Assembly (NCBI GenBank): GCA_023434665.1
Contig: JAEYSM010000058.1
Location: forward strand, 124,001-188,000
DNA length: 64,000 bases
DNA from: Bacteroidota bacterium
GTDB lineage: Bacteria; Bacteroidota; Bacteroidia; Bacteroidales; Lentimicrobiaceae
Direction: 5' to 3'
The notes under the pieces are model-generated. The model was not told the DNA's origin. It saw nothing but the letters and a program-made list of their open reading frames with translations, and searched no databases. Each line of letters opens with the position of its first letter. Within the stretch, counting starts at the first letter, position 1. Positions 42,446 to 50,559 of the stretch are shown piece after piece. A program made the position numbers and the translations under genes.

Positions 42446-44647
42446 TTAATTACCGAGATCTGATAGAAATTTTATACGCATTAGTCGTATCTCTTCTTCA
42501 GAAAATTCATCTTCTCCAAGTTCAACCAGTGCATCCTGGATTGAGTCGCTTTCGGCTTCCCTGAAAAATTCATAAATTTCTTCCTGATGATAAGGGTCGA
42601 CATACTCATTTACATAATAAGACAAATCGAGTTTTGTACCCGAAGAAACGATTCGCTCAATCTCTGTAAGTAACTCACTTATTGTCATACTTTTTGCCAG
42701 TGCAATATCTTCAAGAGAAACTTTCCTGTCTATACTCTGAATGATATACACCTTCAGGCCTGACTTGTTAACAACTGATTTGACAACCATATCCATAGGC
42801 CTGATTATTTCGTTTTCTTCAACGTACGTTTTAATAAGCTTCAGGAATGGTTCTCCATATTTTTGGGCTTTGCCTGATCCCACTCCTGTTATCTGCTTCA
42901 GTTCATCAAAAGTTACCGGATACTGAATTGCCATATCTTCTAATGAAGGATCCTGAAAGATAACAAAAGGTGGCAGATTTTCTTTTCTTGATATCTCTTT
43001 TCGCAAATCTTTCAACATTGTAAAAAGAACTTTATCAGCGGTACTGGTTTTAGCACCCTCTGCAAAGAAATCTTCTTCTTCGGCATTTTCGTAATCATGA
43101 TCCCGGGTAAGCATGATAGATCGGGGATTATCAAGAAACTTATGCCCTTCGGGTGTGACTTTCAAAAGTCCATAATTCTCAATATCTTTTACCAGGAGTC
43201 GCTCAATCAGCATTTGTCTGATTACTGCATTCCAATATTTTTCATCATGTTCAATCCCCTTACCAAAAACTTCAAGTTGATTATGTTTGAACGATTTGTT
43301 ATTGGCTGATAATTTTCCCGTTATAATTCCAATGATGTGTTTTGCTTTAAATTGCTGCTTAACAGCCAATACAGTTTCAAGAACCAGTTCTACTGCATCC
43401 TGTCCTTCAAATTTTGTCTTTGGATGGAGGCAGTTGTCACAGCTACCGCAATTATCTTCACGAAATACTTCTCCGAAATAATGCAACAACTGTTTACGCC
43501 TACATACGGATGATTCAGCGTATGCGACAGTCTCCAGTAACAATTGGCTTGCTATTTCCTGCTCAGCAACCTGTTTATTTTTATTGAATTTTTCAAGTTT
43601 CTGAATATCGTCATAACTATAAAAAGCGATGCAATTTCCTTCCCCATCATCACGACCAGCTCTACCGGTTTCCTGATAGTATCCCTCGAGACTCTTTGGA
43701 ATATCATGGTGAATAACATACCGTACATCCGGCTTGTCGATACCCATACCAAATGCAATAGTAGCGACGATCACATCAATTTCCTCCATAAGGAACTTAT
43801 CCTGATTGATTACCCTGGTATGCGAATCCAAACCTGCATGATATGGGAGAGCTTTAATTCCATTTACCTGAAGTGTCTCTGCAAGTTCCTCAACCTTTTT
43901 GCGGCTTAAGCAATAAACAATACCTGATTTGCCTGGCTGAGATTTGATATACTTTATAATATCCTTTATTACTTCCTCCCCTTTAGGTCTTACTTCATAA
44001 TACAGGTTTGATCTATTGAATGAAGAAATGAAGAGCTTAGCGTCCATCATGTTAAGATTCTTCTGAATATCCTGCTGAACCTTTGGAGTTGCAGTAGCTG
44101 TAAGTGCTATTATTGGTACCCTTTTCCCAATCGACTCAATTATTGGACGCAATCTACGGTACTCAGGTCTGAAATCATGTCCCCATTCTGAAATACAATG
44201 AGCTTCATCTATTGCAAAAAATGAAATGTTTATGTCTTTAAAGAATTGAACATTTTCATCTTTTGTAAGGGACTCCGGAGCTACATATAGTAATTTGGTT
44301 TTTCCTGACAACAGATCCTTTCTCACCTCAGCTATTTCATTCTTTGCCAATGAGGAATTGAGCACATGGGCAATTCCCTTTTCAGCGCCAAAATTTCTAA
44401 TGGCATCAACCTGATTTTTCATCAGGGCAATAAGAGGAGATATTATTATGGCGGTTCCATCACTAATAAGCGCAGGCAATTGATAGCACATAGATTTACC
44501 TCCGCCCGTTGGCATTATGACAAAAGTATCATGACCATCAAGCAGGCTTTCTATTATAGCTTCCTGATTCCCTTTAAATGAATCAAAACCGAAGATTTTT
44601 TTTAGTAGTTCGTTTAATGAAGTTTTTACGACTTTCTTACCCATCAT
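42446..44647 (-). CDS. recQ: ATP-dependent DNA helicase RecQ
   Basis: RecQ unwinds DNA 3' to 5' in recombination and fork repair. The 733-residue protein has helicase motifs IMPTGGGKSMCYQLPA (ATP), AIDEAHCISEWGHDFRPEYRRL (motif II and the aromatic loop) and YYQETGRAGRDDGEGNCI. A zinc-binding cysteine set (CRRKQLLHYF...NCGSCDNC), winged helix, HRDC domain and an extra C-terminal helical/acidic region follow. The last 90 or so residues (SMTISELLTEIERIV onward) resemble the helix-turn-helix tail common in Bacteroidota RecQ. ATG at 44647 or 44644. Confidence 0.95.
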   Translation of the reverse strand: MMGKKVVKTSLNELLKKIFGFDSFKGNQEAIIESLLDGHDTFVIMPTGGGKSMCYQLPALISDGTAIIISPLIALMKNQVDAIRNFGAEKGIAHVLNSSLAKNEIAEVRKDLLSGKTKLLYVAPESLTKDENVQFFKDINISFFAIDEAHCISEWGHDFRPEYRRLRPIIESIGKRVPIIALTATATPKVQQDIQKNLNMMDAKLFISSFNRSNLYYEVRPKGEEVIKDIIKYIKSQPGKSGIVYCLSRKKVEELAETLQVNGIKALPYHAGLDSHTRVINQDKFLMEEIDVIVATIAFGMGIDKPDVRYVIHHDIPKSLEGYYQETGRAGRDDGEGNCIAFYSYDDIQKLEKFNKNKQVAEQEIASQLLLETVAYAESSVCRRKQLLHYFGEVFREDNCGSCDNCLHPKTKFEGQDAVELVLETVLAVKQQFKAKHIIGIITGKLSANNKSFKHNQLEVFGKGIEHDEKYWNAVIRQMLIERLLVKDIENYGLLKVTPEGHKFLDNPRSIMLTRDHDYENAEEEDFFAEGAKTSTADKVLFTMLKDLRKEISRKENLPPFVIFQDPSLEDMAIQYPVTFDELKQITGVGSGKAQKYGEPFLKLIKTYVEENEIIRPMDMVVKSVVNKSGLKVYIIQSIDRKVSLEDIALAKSMTISELLTEIERIVSSGTKLDLSYYVNEYVDPYHQEEIYEFFREAESDSIQDALVELGEDEFSEEEIRLMRIKFLSDLGN

Positions 44648-45046
44648 AGTTCATTATGACACTCATAAAAAGTTAACAGAGTGTAAATATTTTAGTTAGC
44701 TTAAAAACGACGATTCTTAACAAATATAATTAATCATTCAAAAGATCACAACTCTTTGCAAAAATATTTTAGCCTGTAAAACCAATATTATAAATAATTA
44801 ACACCTCTGCTTTCCTGTCTTTCACTCAATAAAATTTCCTTCCCTTTCGGGATGAGTTTAAATCAATTCCACAATAGGATTTTGCTAATTACTTATTATC
44901 AGGTCCCGGACTTTAGCTATTTCTGGCAAAAGGAGTGCAAATTTGATAAAATTTTTAATGTGAATTACAAGAAAATGTAATTAGTGTACCTTGATTACAT
45001 GCAACTTGCGATAATGGGCTTAGCACCGAGAAACTATTTATAGTTG
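44648..45046. other. 399-base divergent spacer between recQ and kdsD
   Basis: Very AT-rich. On the minus side it holds two TAnnTTTG boxes for recQ (44721-44728 and a second at 44760-44767). I see no open reading frame, tRNA-like fold, strong hairpin or clear riboswitch. Its length beyond promoter needs is unexplained. Confidence 0.4.
44721..44728 (-). promoter_or_regulatory. recQ -7 box (TATATTTG)
   Basis: TAnnTTTG match on the minus strand 73 bases before the recQ ATG. A second match, TATTTTTG, lies at 44767-44760. Either could be the start region. Confidence 0.4.
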
Positions 45047-45054
45047 TATATTTG
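45047..45054 (+). promoter_or_regulatory. kdsD -7 box (TATATTTG)
   Basis: TAnnTTTG match that overlaps the most upstream possible start codon (TTG 45052). This implies transcription from about 45059 and translation from a later codon. Confidence 0.5.
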
Positions 45055-45075
45055 CACCGTTATAAAAAAAATTAT

Positions 45076-46041
45076 TTGAAAACACAGGAAGAAATCAGGG
45101 AAATAGCAGTAAGGACTATAAAAGAAGAAGCAGCTGCAATAGATCACTTAAGTGATTACCTGACAGATGATTTTGAAAAAAGCGTCAGCCTGATTTTACA
45201 TTCTCAGGGAAGAGTTATTGTAACCGGAATTGGAAAGAGTGCCAACATAGCATCTAAACTGGTGAGTACATTGAATAGTACCGGTACTCCAGCAATTTTC
45301 CTGCACGCTGCAGATGCCATTCATGGAGACCTTGGGACTATCAGGGATGAAGATATTGTAATATGTCTTTCAAAAAGTGGTGATACTCCGGAGATAAAAG
45401 TATTGGTTCCTTTGATAAAGACAATGGGCAATAAGTTAATTGCCTTAGTGGGTAACACAGATTCATATCTGGCCCGCAATGCTGATCTTCTTTTAAATAC
45501 AACCGTTCAGCGTGAAGCGTGTCCTAATAATCTTGCTCCAACAGCAAGTACAACTGCACAACTTGTAATGGGTGATGCTCTTGCTGTAGCACTTCTTGAA
45601 TGCAGAGGTTTTACACGTGAAGATTTCGCTCGATATCATCCGGGTGGAGCCTTGGGGAAGAAACTTTACCTTAGAGTTTCTGATATTTATAAAAATAATG
45701 AGAAGCCTGAAGTACAGACTGAAGATGATATGCGATCAGTAATTCTTGAAATCTCTTCCAAGAGACTAGGCGCAACTGCAGTTCTTGAAGGCAATATACT
45801 TGCAGGCATAATAACTGATGGTGATATCCGTAGAATGCTTCACCGTGACACTCCTTTTCAGGACTTGAAAGCCAAGGATATAATGACCATTGCACCTTTG
45901 ACTATTCAGTCAGATATTTTGGTTGCTGATGCTTTAGATATTATGCGTAAAAATAATATCACACAAATGCTCGTTATGGAAGATGGTATTTATGCAGGAG
46001 TTGTCCATCTTCACGATATTTTAAAAGAAGGCATAATCTGA
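45076..46041 (+). CDS. kdsD: D-arabinose 5-phosphate isomerase (KpsF/GutQ family)
   Basis: KdsD converts ribulose 5-phosphate to arabinose 5-phosphate, the first step to Kdo for lipid A-core. A SIS domain (about 30-185, with VTGIGKSANIASKLVSTLNSTGTP, HAADAIHGDLG, SKSGDTPEI) is followed by two CBS repeats (about 200-321). No ATG is available near the start. I choose TTG 45076 (321 residues), since TTG 45052 lies inside the promoter box and family members begin near KTQEEIREIAVRT. It is first in a kdsD - AhpD-like - lptB cluster. Confidence 0.9.
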   Translation: MKTQEEIREIAVRTIKEEAAAIDHLSDYLTDDFEKSVSLILHSQGRVIVTGIGKSANIASKLVSTLNSTGTPAIFLHAADAIHGDLGTIRDEDIVICLSKSGDTPEIKVLVPLIKTMGNKLIALVGNTDSYLARNADLLLNTTVQREACPNNLAPTASTTAQLVMGDALAVALLECRGFTREDFARYHPGGALGKKLYLRVSDIYKNNEKPEVQTEDDMRSVILEISSKRLGATAVLEGNILAGIITDGDIRRMLHRDTPFQDLKAKDIMTIAPLTIQSDILVADALDIMRKNNITQMLVMEDGIYAGVVHLHDILKEGII

Positions 46042-46086
46042 TGGTTAGTACCGGAGTTCCACTTTCTCATTTAATAAAAAGAAAAT

Positions 46087-46443
46087 ATGGGAGTAAAATT
46101 GGATGAGTTTAACAGCTATCGTGAAAAAATGAATAAGCGATTGCTGGAGGCTGAGAATAATAAAATCATAAAGAGAATTTTCAGTATCGACACTCTGAGT
46201 TATGAAGACGGAGCCCTTGATGCCAGAACCAAAGAGATGCTGGGTTTGGTTGCTTCAATGGTATTGCGGTGTGATGATTGTATAAAGTATCATCTGATAA
46301 CCTGTTATAAACTGGGAGTAACCGAGGATGAGCTGATGGAAGTAATTGGCATTGCCAATCTTGTTGGAGGAACCATCGTTATCCCTCATACTCGTCGGGC
46401 AATTGAATTCTGGGACGATCTTTCTAAAAATACTACCGAATGA
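46087..46443 (+). CDS. AhpD-like carboxymuconolactone decarboxylase-fold protein
   Basis: This 118-residue all-helical protein has the AhpD redox pattern CDDCIKYH (Cys62, Cys65, His69) in the segment EMLGLVASMVLRCDDCIKYHL, followed by GVTEDELMEVIGIANLVGG. Such proteins are small peroxidase-like or thiol-active enzymes; the exact role is unknown. It sits 45 bases after kdsD, and lptB starts within its last codons (ATGA overlap), so it is co-expressed with LPS genes. Confidence 0.85.
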   Translation: MGVKLDEFNSYREKMNKRLLEAENNKIIKRIFSIDTLSYEDGALDARTKEMLGLVASMVLRCDDCIKYHLITCYKLGVTEDELMEVIGIANLVGGTIVIPHTRRAIEFWDDLSKNTTE

Positions 46444-47165
46444 AACTGAGGACTGAAAATCTGGTAAAAAAATATCGTCAAAGGACTGTTGTAAATAACG
46501 TTTCTGTAGAAGTGCAGCAGGGAGAAATTGTTGGCTTGCTAGGACCAAATGGTGCAGGTAAAACCACTTCATTCTATATGATTGTGGGGTTAATCAAACC
46601 TGTCTCAGGCCATGTTTTTCTCGAAGAAATGGATATTACTGAGATGCCCATGTTTCGTCGTGCACAATTGGGCATAGGATACCTTGCACAAGAAGCTTCG
46701 GTTTTCCGCCAACTTAGTGTTGAGGACAATATAAGAGCTGTACTTGAATTCACTGATTTATCAAAGTCGGCGCAAAAAGACAGGCTCGAGAGTCTGATTG
46801 ATGAATTTGGACTAAATCACGTGCGTAAAAGTAAAGGTATCCAATTATCAGGAGGTGAAAGACGAAGAACAGAAATAGCCCGTGCATTAGCTGTCAATCC
46901 TAAATTTATTCTTCTGGATGAACCTTTTGCAGGTGTTGATCCTATTGCTGTTGAAGATATCCAGCACATTGTCTCAACTCTTAAGCAAAAGAATATTGGA
47001 ATTCTTATTACCGACCATAATGTTCATGAAACCCTAACAATTACCGACAGGGCTTATCTTTTATTCGAAGGTTCTGTTCTTAAATCCGGTTCTGCTGAAG
47101 AACTTGCTAATGATGAAAAAGTTAGGGATGTATACCTTGGTAAGAATTTTGAACTAAGAAAATAA
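46440..47165 (+). CDS. lptB: LPS export ABC transporter ATPase LptB
   Basis: LptB powers extraction of LPS from the inner membrane with LptFG. The 241-residue ABC ATPase has Walker A LLGPNGAGKTTSFYMIVG, the LptB-specific Q-loop stretch IGYLAQEASVFRQLSVEDN, signature LSGGERRRTEIARAL, Walker B FILLDEPFAGVDPIAV and switch His in LITDHNVHETL. It overlaps the upstream gene by 4 bases and converges on the serine hydrolase gene with a 5-base gap. Confidence 0.96.
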   Translation: MKLRTENLVKKYRQRTVVNNVSVEVQQGEIVGLLGPNGAGKTTSFYMIVGLIKPVSGHVFLEEMDITEMPMFRRAQLGIGYLAQEASVFRQLSVEDNIRAVLEFTDLSKSAQKDRLESLIDEFGLNHVRKSKGIQLSGGERRRTEIARALAVNPKFILLDEPFAGVDPIAVEDIQHIVSTLKQKNIGILITDHNVHETLTITDRAYLLFEGSVLKSGSAEELANDEKVRDVYLGKNFELRK

Positions 47166-47170
47166 ATACA

Positions 47171-48535
47171 TTAGATACTTACAATCTTTTCGCAGAGTTT
47201 TCTAAAATCCTCTGCTTTTTTATCCTTTCCTATACTGTACATGTAATCAGCAGCCTGCATAAACTTCCTTATGTCGGGGTGTTGGAAAGGTTCTCTTTCA
47301 CGAATTTCAGAATAGTAATCCAATGCTGAATCAAGTCCCTCTTCAATAACAAGTCGTGAAATTTTTGCAGCTATTGAGACCGATCTTTCCTGAAATAATG
47401 TATTTTCAATAAGCCTGACCAATTCATGATTTGAAGAGATACTGGTGTTATTTAGAACAATAATTGAACTTTGCTCCTCTATAAATCTATGGAAATTAGT
47501 TCTTGAACCTTCCCAAATTCCATTATGATATACTACTTTGGTGCCGTTCGATTCCCTTAACCTGAAGCCCTGTCCGTAAGGAATTATTTTTCCTGAAATT
47601 GTAGTAGCAGGTTCAAAGGCCATGTCAACTAATTCTTTTGAAAGAGGGAAACCATCATATAGAGCCTTATCCCATTTGCGAAGATCCTCGATTGTAGAGC
47701 AAACTCCCTTATCACCCACTGCGCCATCATGATGACTATCAGCAATCCTGATATAACCTCTTCTTGTGGATCTGAATCCGTCAATTTGCTTTCTTACTAT
47801 ATTAGTATCAACCGATGAGTACACATAAGTGCTGTTCATACCAAGTGGTTTGAATAAGCGTCGCTGCAAAAACTCATTTAATGAAAGGCCTGAAATCCTT
47901 TGGACTACGGTTGCCAGCATCATGTATCCAGTATTTGAATAATCATATTGGGTACCTGGTTTAAAAAATAAAGGTAATTTGTACTTGGCCATTAAATCAA
48001 TTACATCTTCATTGTCAGGAGCATGACTCTCCTTCCAGTATTTATCAATAAGATACATGTAATTGGGTAATCCCGACAAGTGGTGCAGTAATTGGTCTAT
48101 AGTAACTTCACGGTAAGGAAGTTCAGGGATATATTTTACCAATGAATCAGTAAAATCCAGACGTCCATCTGATTTAAGAAGCATAATAGCTGCTGCTGTG
48201 AACTGTTTACTTACTGAAGCAAGTTGAAAAACAGTGGATTGATTTACAGCCTCTTTTCTTAAAGGATCGGCATTACCAACTGATCTGCTGTATATTTCAT
48301 TTCCACCTACAGCTACCAGTACATTGCCACTAAAACGTTGCTGCAATGTAAATGCATCAATTAAAGAATCAAGTCTTACTACAACATCAGCGGCAATTAT
48401 CTTGGATAGATGTTCCGTTTCTTCATCCGAAAGTATTTCATTCTCATTGTAATTAGCACTGGATGTTTGTGAGTCAAAAGGAGAAAAACCAATTATTAGT
48501 AATATAGATATCAGGACTTTAAAAACTAGCTTCAT
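47171..48535 (-). CDS. Beta-lactamase-family serine hydrolase
   Basis: This 454-residue exported protein has an N-terminal hydrophobic signal and a class C beta-lactamase-like (PF00144) domain. The nucleophile is in FQLASVSKQF (SxxK, Ser107-Lys110), the second motif is YDYSNTGYMMLA (YxN), and a histidine-glycine motif HNGIWEGSRTN stands where KTG is usual. Members include esterases, D-aminopeptidases and penicillin-binding-like enzymes; substrate unknown. A C-terminal helical extension (about 390-454) follows. It is monocistronic. Confidence 0.88.
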   Translation of the reverse strand: MKLVFKVLISILLIIGFSPFDSQTSSANYNENEILSDEETEHLSKIIAADVVVRLDSLIDAFTLQQRFSGNVLVAVGGNEIYSRSVGNADPLRKEAVNQSTVFQLASVSKQFTAAAIMLLKSDGRLDFTDSLVKYIPELPYREVTIDQLLHHLSGLPNYMYLIDKYWKESHAPDNEDVIDLMAKYKLPLFFKPGTQYDYSNTGYMMLATVVQRISGLSLNEFLQRRLFKPLGMNSTYVYSSVDTNIVRKQIDGFRSTRRGYIRIADSHHDGAVGDKGVCSTIEDLRKWDKALYDGFPLSKELVDMAFEPATTISGKIIPYGQGFRLRESNGTKVVYHNGIWEGSRTNFHRFIEEQSSIIVLNNTSISSNHELVRLIENTLFQERSVSIAAKISRLVIEEGLDSALDYYSEIREREPFQHPDIRKFMQAADYMYSIGKDKKAEDFRKLCEKIVSI

Positions 48536-48579
48536 CAGATTGTCGGGTTGTCTCTTAAAAATGGTTCAAGGTTAGTTCA

Positions 48580-48587
48580 CAAAAATA
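48580..48587 (-). promoter_or_regulatory. Serine hydrolase gene -7 box (TATTTTTG)
   Basis: TAnnTTTG match on the minus strand 44 bases before the ATG at 48535. It lies between the pssA stop and this gene, which suggests separate transcription. Confidence 0.45.
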
Positions 48588-48627
48588 AAATTTTTTCTAA
48601 ATAATTTTGAGGTGATGAAAAAAAACT

Positions 48628-49332
48628 TTACTCTTTAAAAATCAGCGACATAAGTATATATGTAAATATAGAAAACACTAATCCGGTCCAACCAAGAAAA
48701 ACAATTAATAAGAGCGCTATAAGAAGAAATGTATATCTTATTCTATTTGCTTTAAAGCTTAATCCTTTGAATTTCAGAGCAAACATGCGGATTTCAGAAA
48801 CCAGTAAAAAACAGGTGATGCCTATTAATAATAATTGAACATACAAGTTCGAAAAAATGTTGCCGAGGATTGTATCACTTTGTAATAAAGCAACTATACT
48901 GAATGAGATGAGCAAAATTGCATTTGCCGGAGTGGGAAACCCAATAAAATAAACAGATTGGCGGGTATCTAAATTAAATTTTGCAAGCCTTAAAGCTGAA
49001 AATCCAGCAATCGTTAGAGAAAAATAAGGGATTATTTTTATCCAAATGGAGGCATCGTCCGCAATATTCTTTTCCATCAAAATGAATACAAACAATGATG
49101 GAACAAGGCCGAAAGAAATTACATCAGCAAGCGAATCAAGTTCTTTGCCAATTAATGATTTAGCATTTAAAAGCTTGGCGGCAAGTCCATCAAAGAAATC
49201 AAATACTGCAGACAATCCTACAAGCATTGCAGCTTCTAAGATAAATCCTTTAAAAAGGAAAATAACTGCCAATCCACCACATAATAAGTTTAGTAATGTG
49301 ATGAAATTAGGGATATGGGATTTATAATTCAT
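48628..49332 (-). CDS. pssA: CDP-diacylglycerol-serine O-phosphatidyltransferase
   Basis: PssA makes phosphatidylserine, the precursor of phosphatidylethanolamine. The 234-residue membrane protein opens SHIPNFITLLNLLCGGLAVIF and carries the CDP-alcohol phosphotransferase motif, spread over FFDGLAAKLLNAKSLIGKE and LDSLADVISFG (DG-xx-A-x8-G-x3-D-x3-D). About seven membrane helices follow. It has its own well-spaced promoter and is divergent from the unknown gene at 49518. Confidence 0.95.
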   Translation of the reverse strand: MNYKSHIPNFITLLNLLCGGLAVIFLFKGFILEAAMLVGLSAVFDFFDGLAAKLLNAKSLIGKELDSLADVISFGLVPSLFVFILMEKNIADDASIWIKIIPYFSLTIAGFSALRLAKFNLDTRQSVYFIGFPTPANAILLISFSIVALLQSDTILGNIFSNLYVQLLLIGITCFLLVSEIRMFALKFKGLSFKANRIRYTFLLIALLLIVFLGWTGLVFSIFTYILMSLIFKE

Positions 49333-49354
49333 TAACGATACTATTTAACATCTT

Positions 49355-49388
49355 CAAAGATAAATAACACAAAGAGTTAATGTCCAAA
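49355..49388 (-). promoter_or_regulatory. pssA promoter (TTTG-N22-TATCTTTG)
   Basis: On the minus strand a -33 TTTG (49388-49385) and a -7 TATCTTTG (49362-49355) are 22 bases apart. The pssA ATG follows 22 bases after the box. Confidence 0.6.
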
Positions 49389-49517
49389 AAAACCAACGAT
49401 TCTTTCAACCACTAATTGTTAATAATAACAGCAGGGTTATGAGATCAGGTTTTTAACTTTTAGTTAAGTGATTTGTTAATGTCTTTGATTTAAAACCATT
49501 CATCAAACACAATAGGT

Positions 49518-50258
49518 ATGGAAAGTGCAAAAACAATCGAATCAATGGGCTTTGTTCTGAAAAAAGAAACTTTGTCACTTCTTGAATCTGAACACAAATT
49601 CAGTGAATTAATTCTTGAGGATCTGGATCCATATCCCGGTTTTTATGACCATTTTCATATCCCCTTGAGTGAAGAGGAGAAAAAACCCCGTTCAATTTTC
49701 GCTCTTACAAAAGATATGACATTTGTCCAAATGGATGAATTCATCAGAAATACCAATTCAGTTAAAAGTAATTTCGGAACAAGGTTCGATGCAGTTATTG
49801 GTCGGCTTATGTTGCAGAACAACCCAGTAACCTGTATAAGAATTTACATGGACGATTATACTGCACTTCCCCTGCTAATTGAACGCTACAAACAAAGCGG
49901 AATAGAATTTCTTCCATACAGAACCGTAAAACCTTACAGTTCTCTCATTACAATCAGGAAATTCATGAGACTCGAAAAAATAGTACCAAATTTTTATCGT
50001 GATCTTGAATTAAAGGATACTTACTATTTTAAAGTTGATAAGTATGTTCCATGGTCAAAGTTTGAAACAATTTCTATAAATATTCGCAATAATAACAACC
50101 ATAAGGTGTACGATGCTGCTCAGGCCGGTTATTATAATCCCGATGGTATTGTAGAAATGATTAGGATTTATGATCCTAAAGCCACTCTCGATAATCTGAT
50201 TTTCTTAAAAGAGAAATATGACATCGAAATAGAGAGATCGCTTTACCAGCTTGCTTAA
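49518..50258 (+). CDS. Unrecognised protein, 246 residues
   Basis: I do not recognise the family. The protein has no signal peptide or membrane helix, so it should be cytoplasmic. It is rich in charged and aromatic residues, with segments such as LEDLDPYPGFYDHFHIP, FGTRFDAVIGRLML, CIRIYMDDYTALPLLIERYKQ and YYNPDGIVEMIRIYDP. Mixed alpha/beta structure is likely. Only one cysteine is seen. The base composition looks like that of its neighbours. It is followed after 21 bases by a second unknown gene, then queA, so an operon is likely. A bacterial core-type gene with lineage-limited spread is my best reading. Confidence 0.75.
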   Translation: MESAKTIESMGFVLKKETLSLLESEHKFSELILEDLDPYPGFYDHFHIPLSEEEKKPRSIFALTKDMTFVQMDEFIRNTNSVKSNFGTRFDAVIGRLMLQNNPVTCIRIYMDDYTALPLLIERYKQSGIEFLPYRTVKPYSSLITIRKFMRLEKIVPNFYRDLELKDTYYFKVDKYVPWSKFETISINIRNNNNHKVYDAAQAGYYNPDGIVEMIRIYDPKATLDNLIFLKEKYDIEIERSLYQLA

Positions 50259-50279
50259 TACTAATTTGATCTTATAGTA

Positions 50280-50531
50280 ATGACACCTCTTGAGTTTGCC
50301 GGCTTGCCAATAAATAGTCAAGTTCAAATTGTTATTTCCGAAGGTCGGGAAATACTTGACCGCATATTTTTGTACTACATCATAAAATTATATCTGTATA
50401 ACGGGATCTATGTGGAAATATGGTACCAACAAATAGGCAACAAGATTGATAAAGTGCAAATAGTTGATCTTGATGATGTTATACATCTCTATGAAAGTCA
50501 GATTAACATTAATGATCTCTTCAAAGAATAA
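50280..50531 (+). CDS. Unrecognised small protein, 83 residues
   Basis: I do not recognise the family. It is acidic and rich in Ile, Tyr and Leu (FLYYIIKLYLYNGIYVEIWYQ), with an open alpha + beta pattern and no signal peptide; the hydrophobic stretch is too polar for a membrane helix. Charged residues in NKIDKVQIVDLDDVIHLYE suggest a small soluble fold or adaptor. It lies 21 bases after the previous unknown gene and 28 bases before queA, with a -7 box in between. Confidence 0.7.
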   Translation: MTPLEFAGLPINSQVQIVISEGREILDRIFLYYIIKLYLYNGIYVEIWYQQIGNKIDKVQIVDLDDVIHLYESQININDLFKE

Positions 50532-50532
50532 G

Positions 50533-50540
50533 TACTTTTG
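50533..50540 (+). promoter_or_regulatory. queA-like gene -7 box (TACTTTTG)
   Basis: TAnnTTTG match directly after the stop of the small gene and 19 bases before the queA-like ATG. It may add a promoter inside the operon. Confidence 0.45.
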
Positions 50541-50559
50541 CAGATATTTGTAAAACTGC

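Noticed and set aside
44760..44767. Second TAnnTTTG match upstream of recQ
   Set aside because: Farther from the start than the first and without a -33 element; not listed as a separate promoter.
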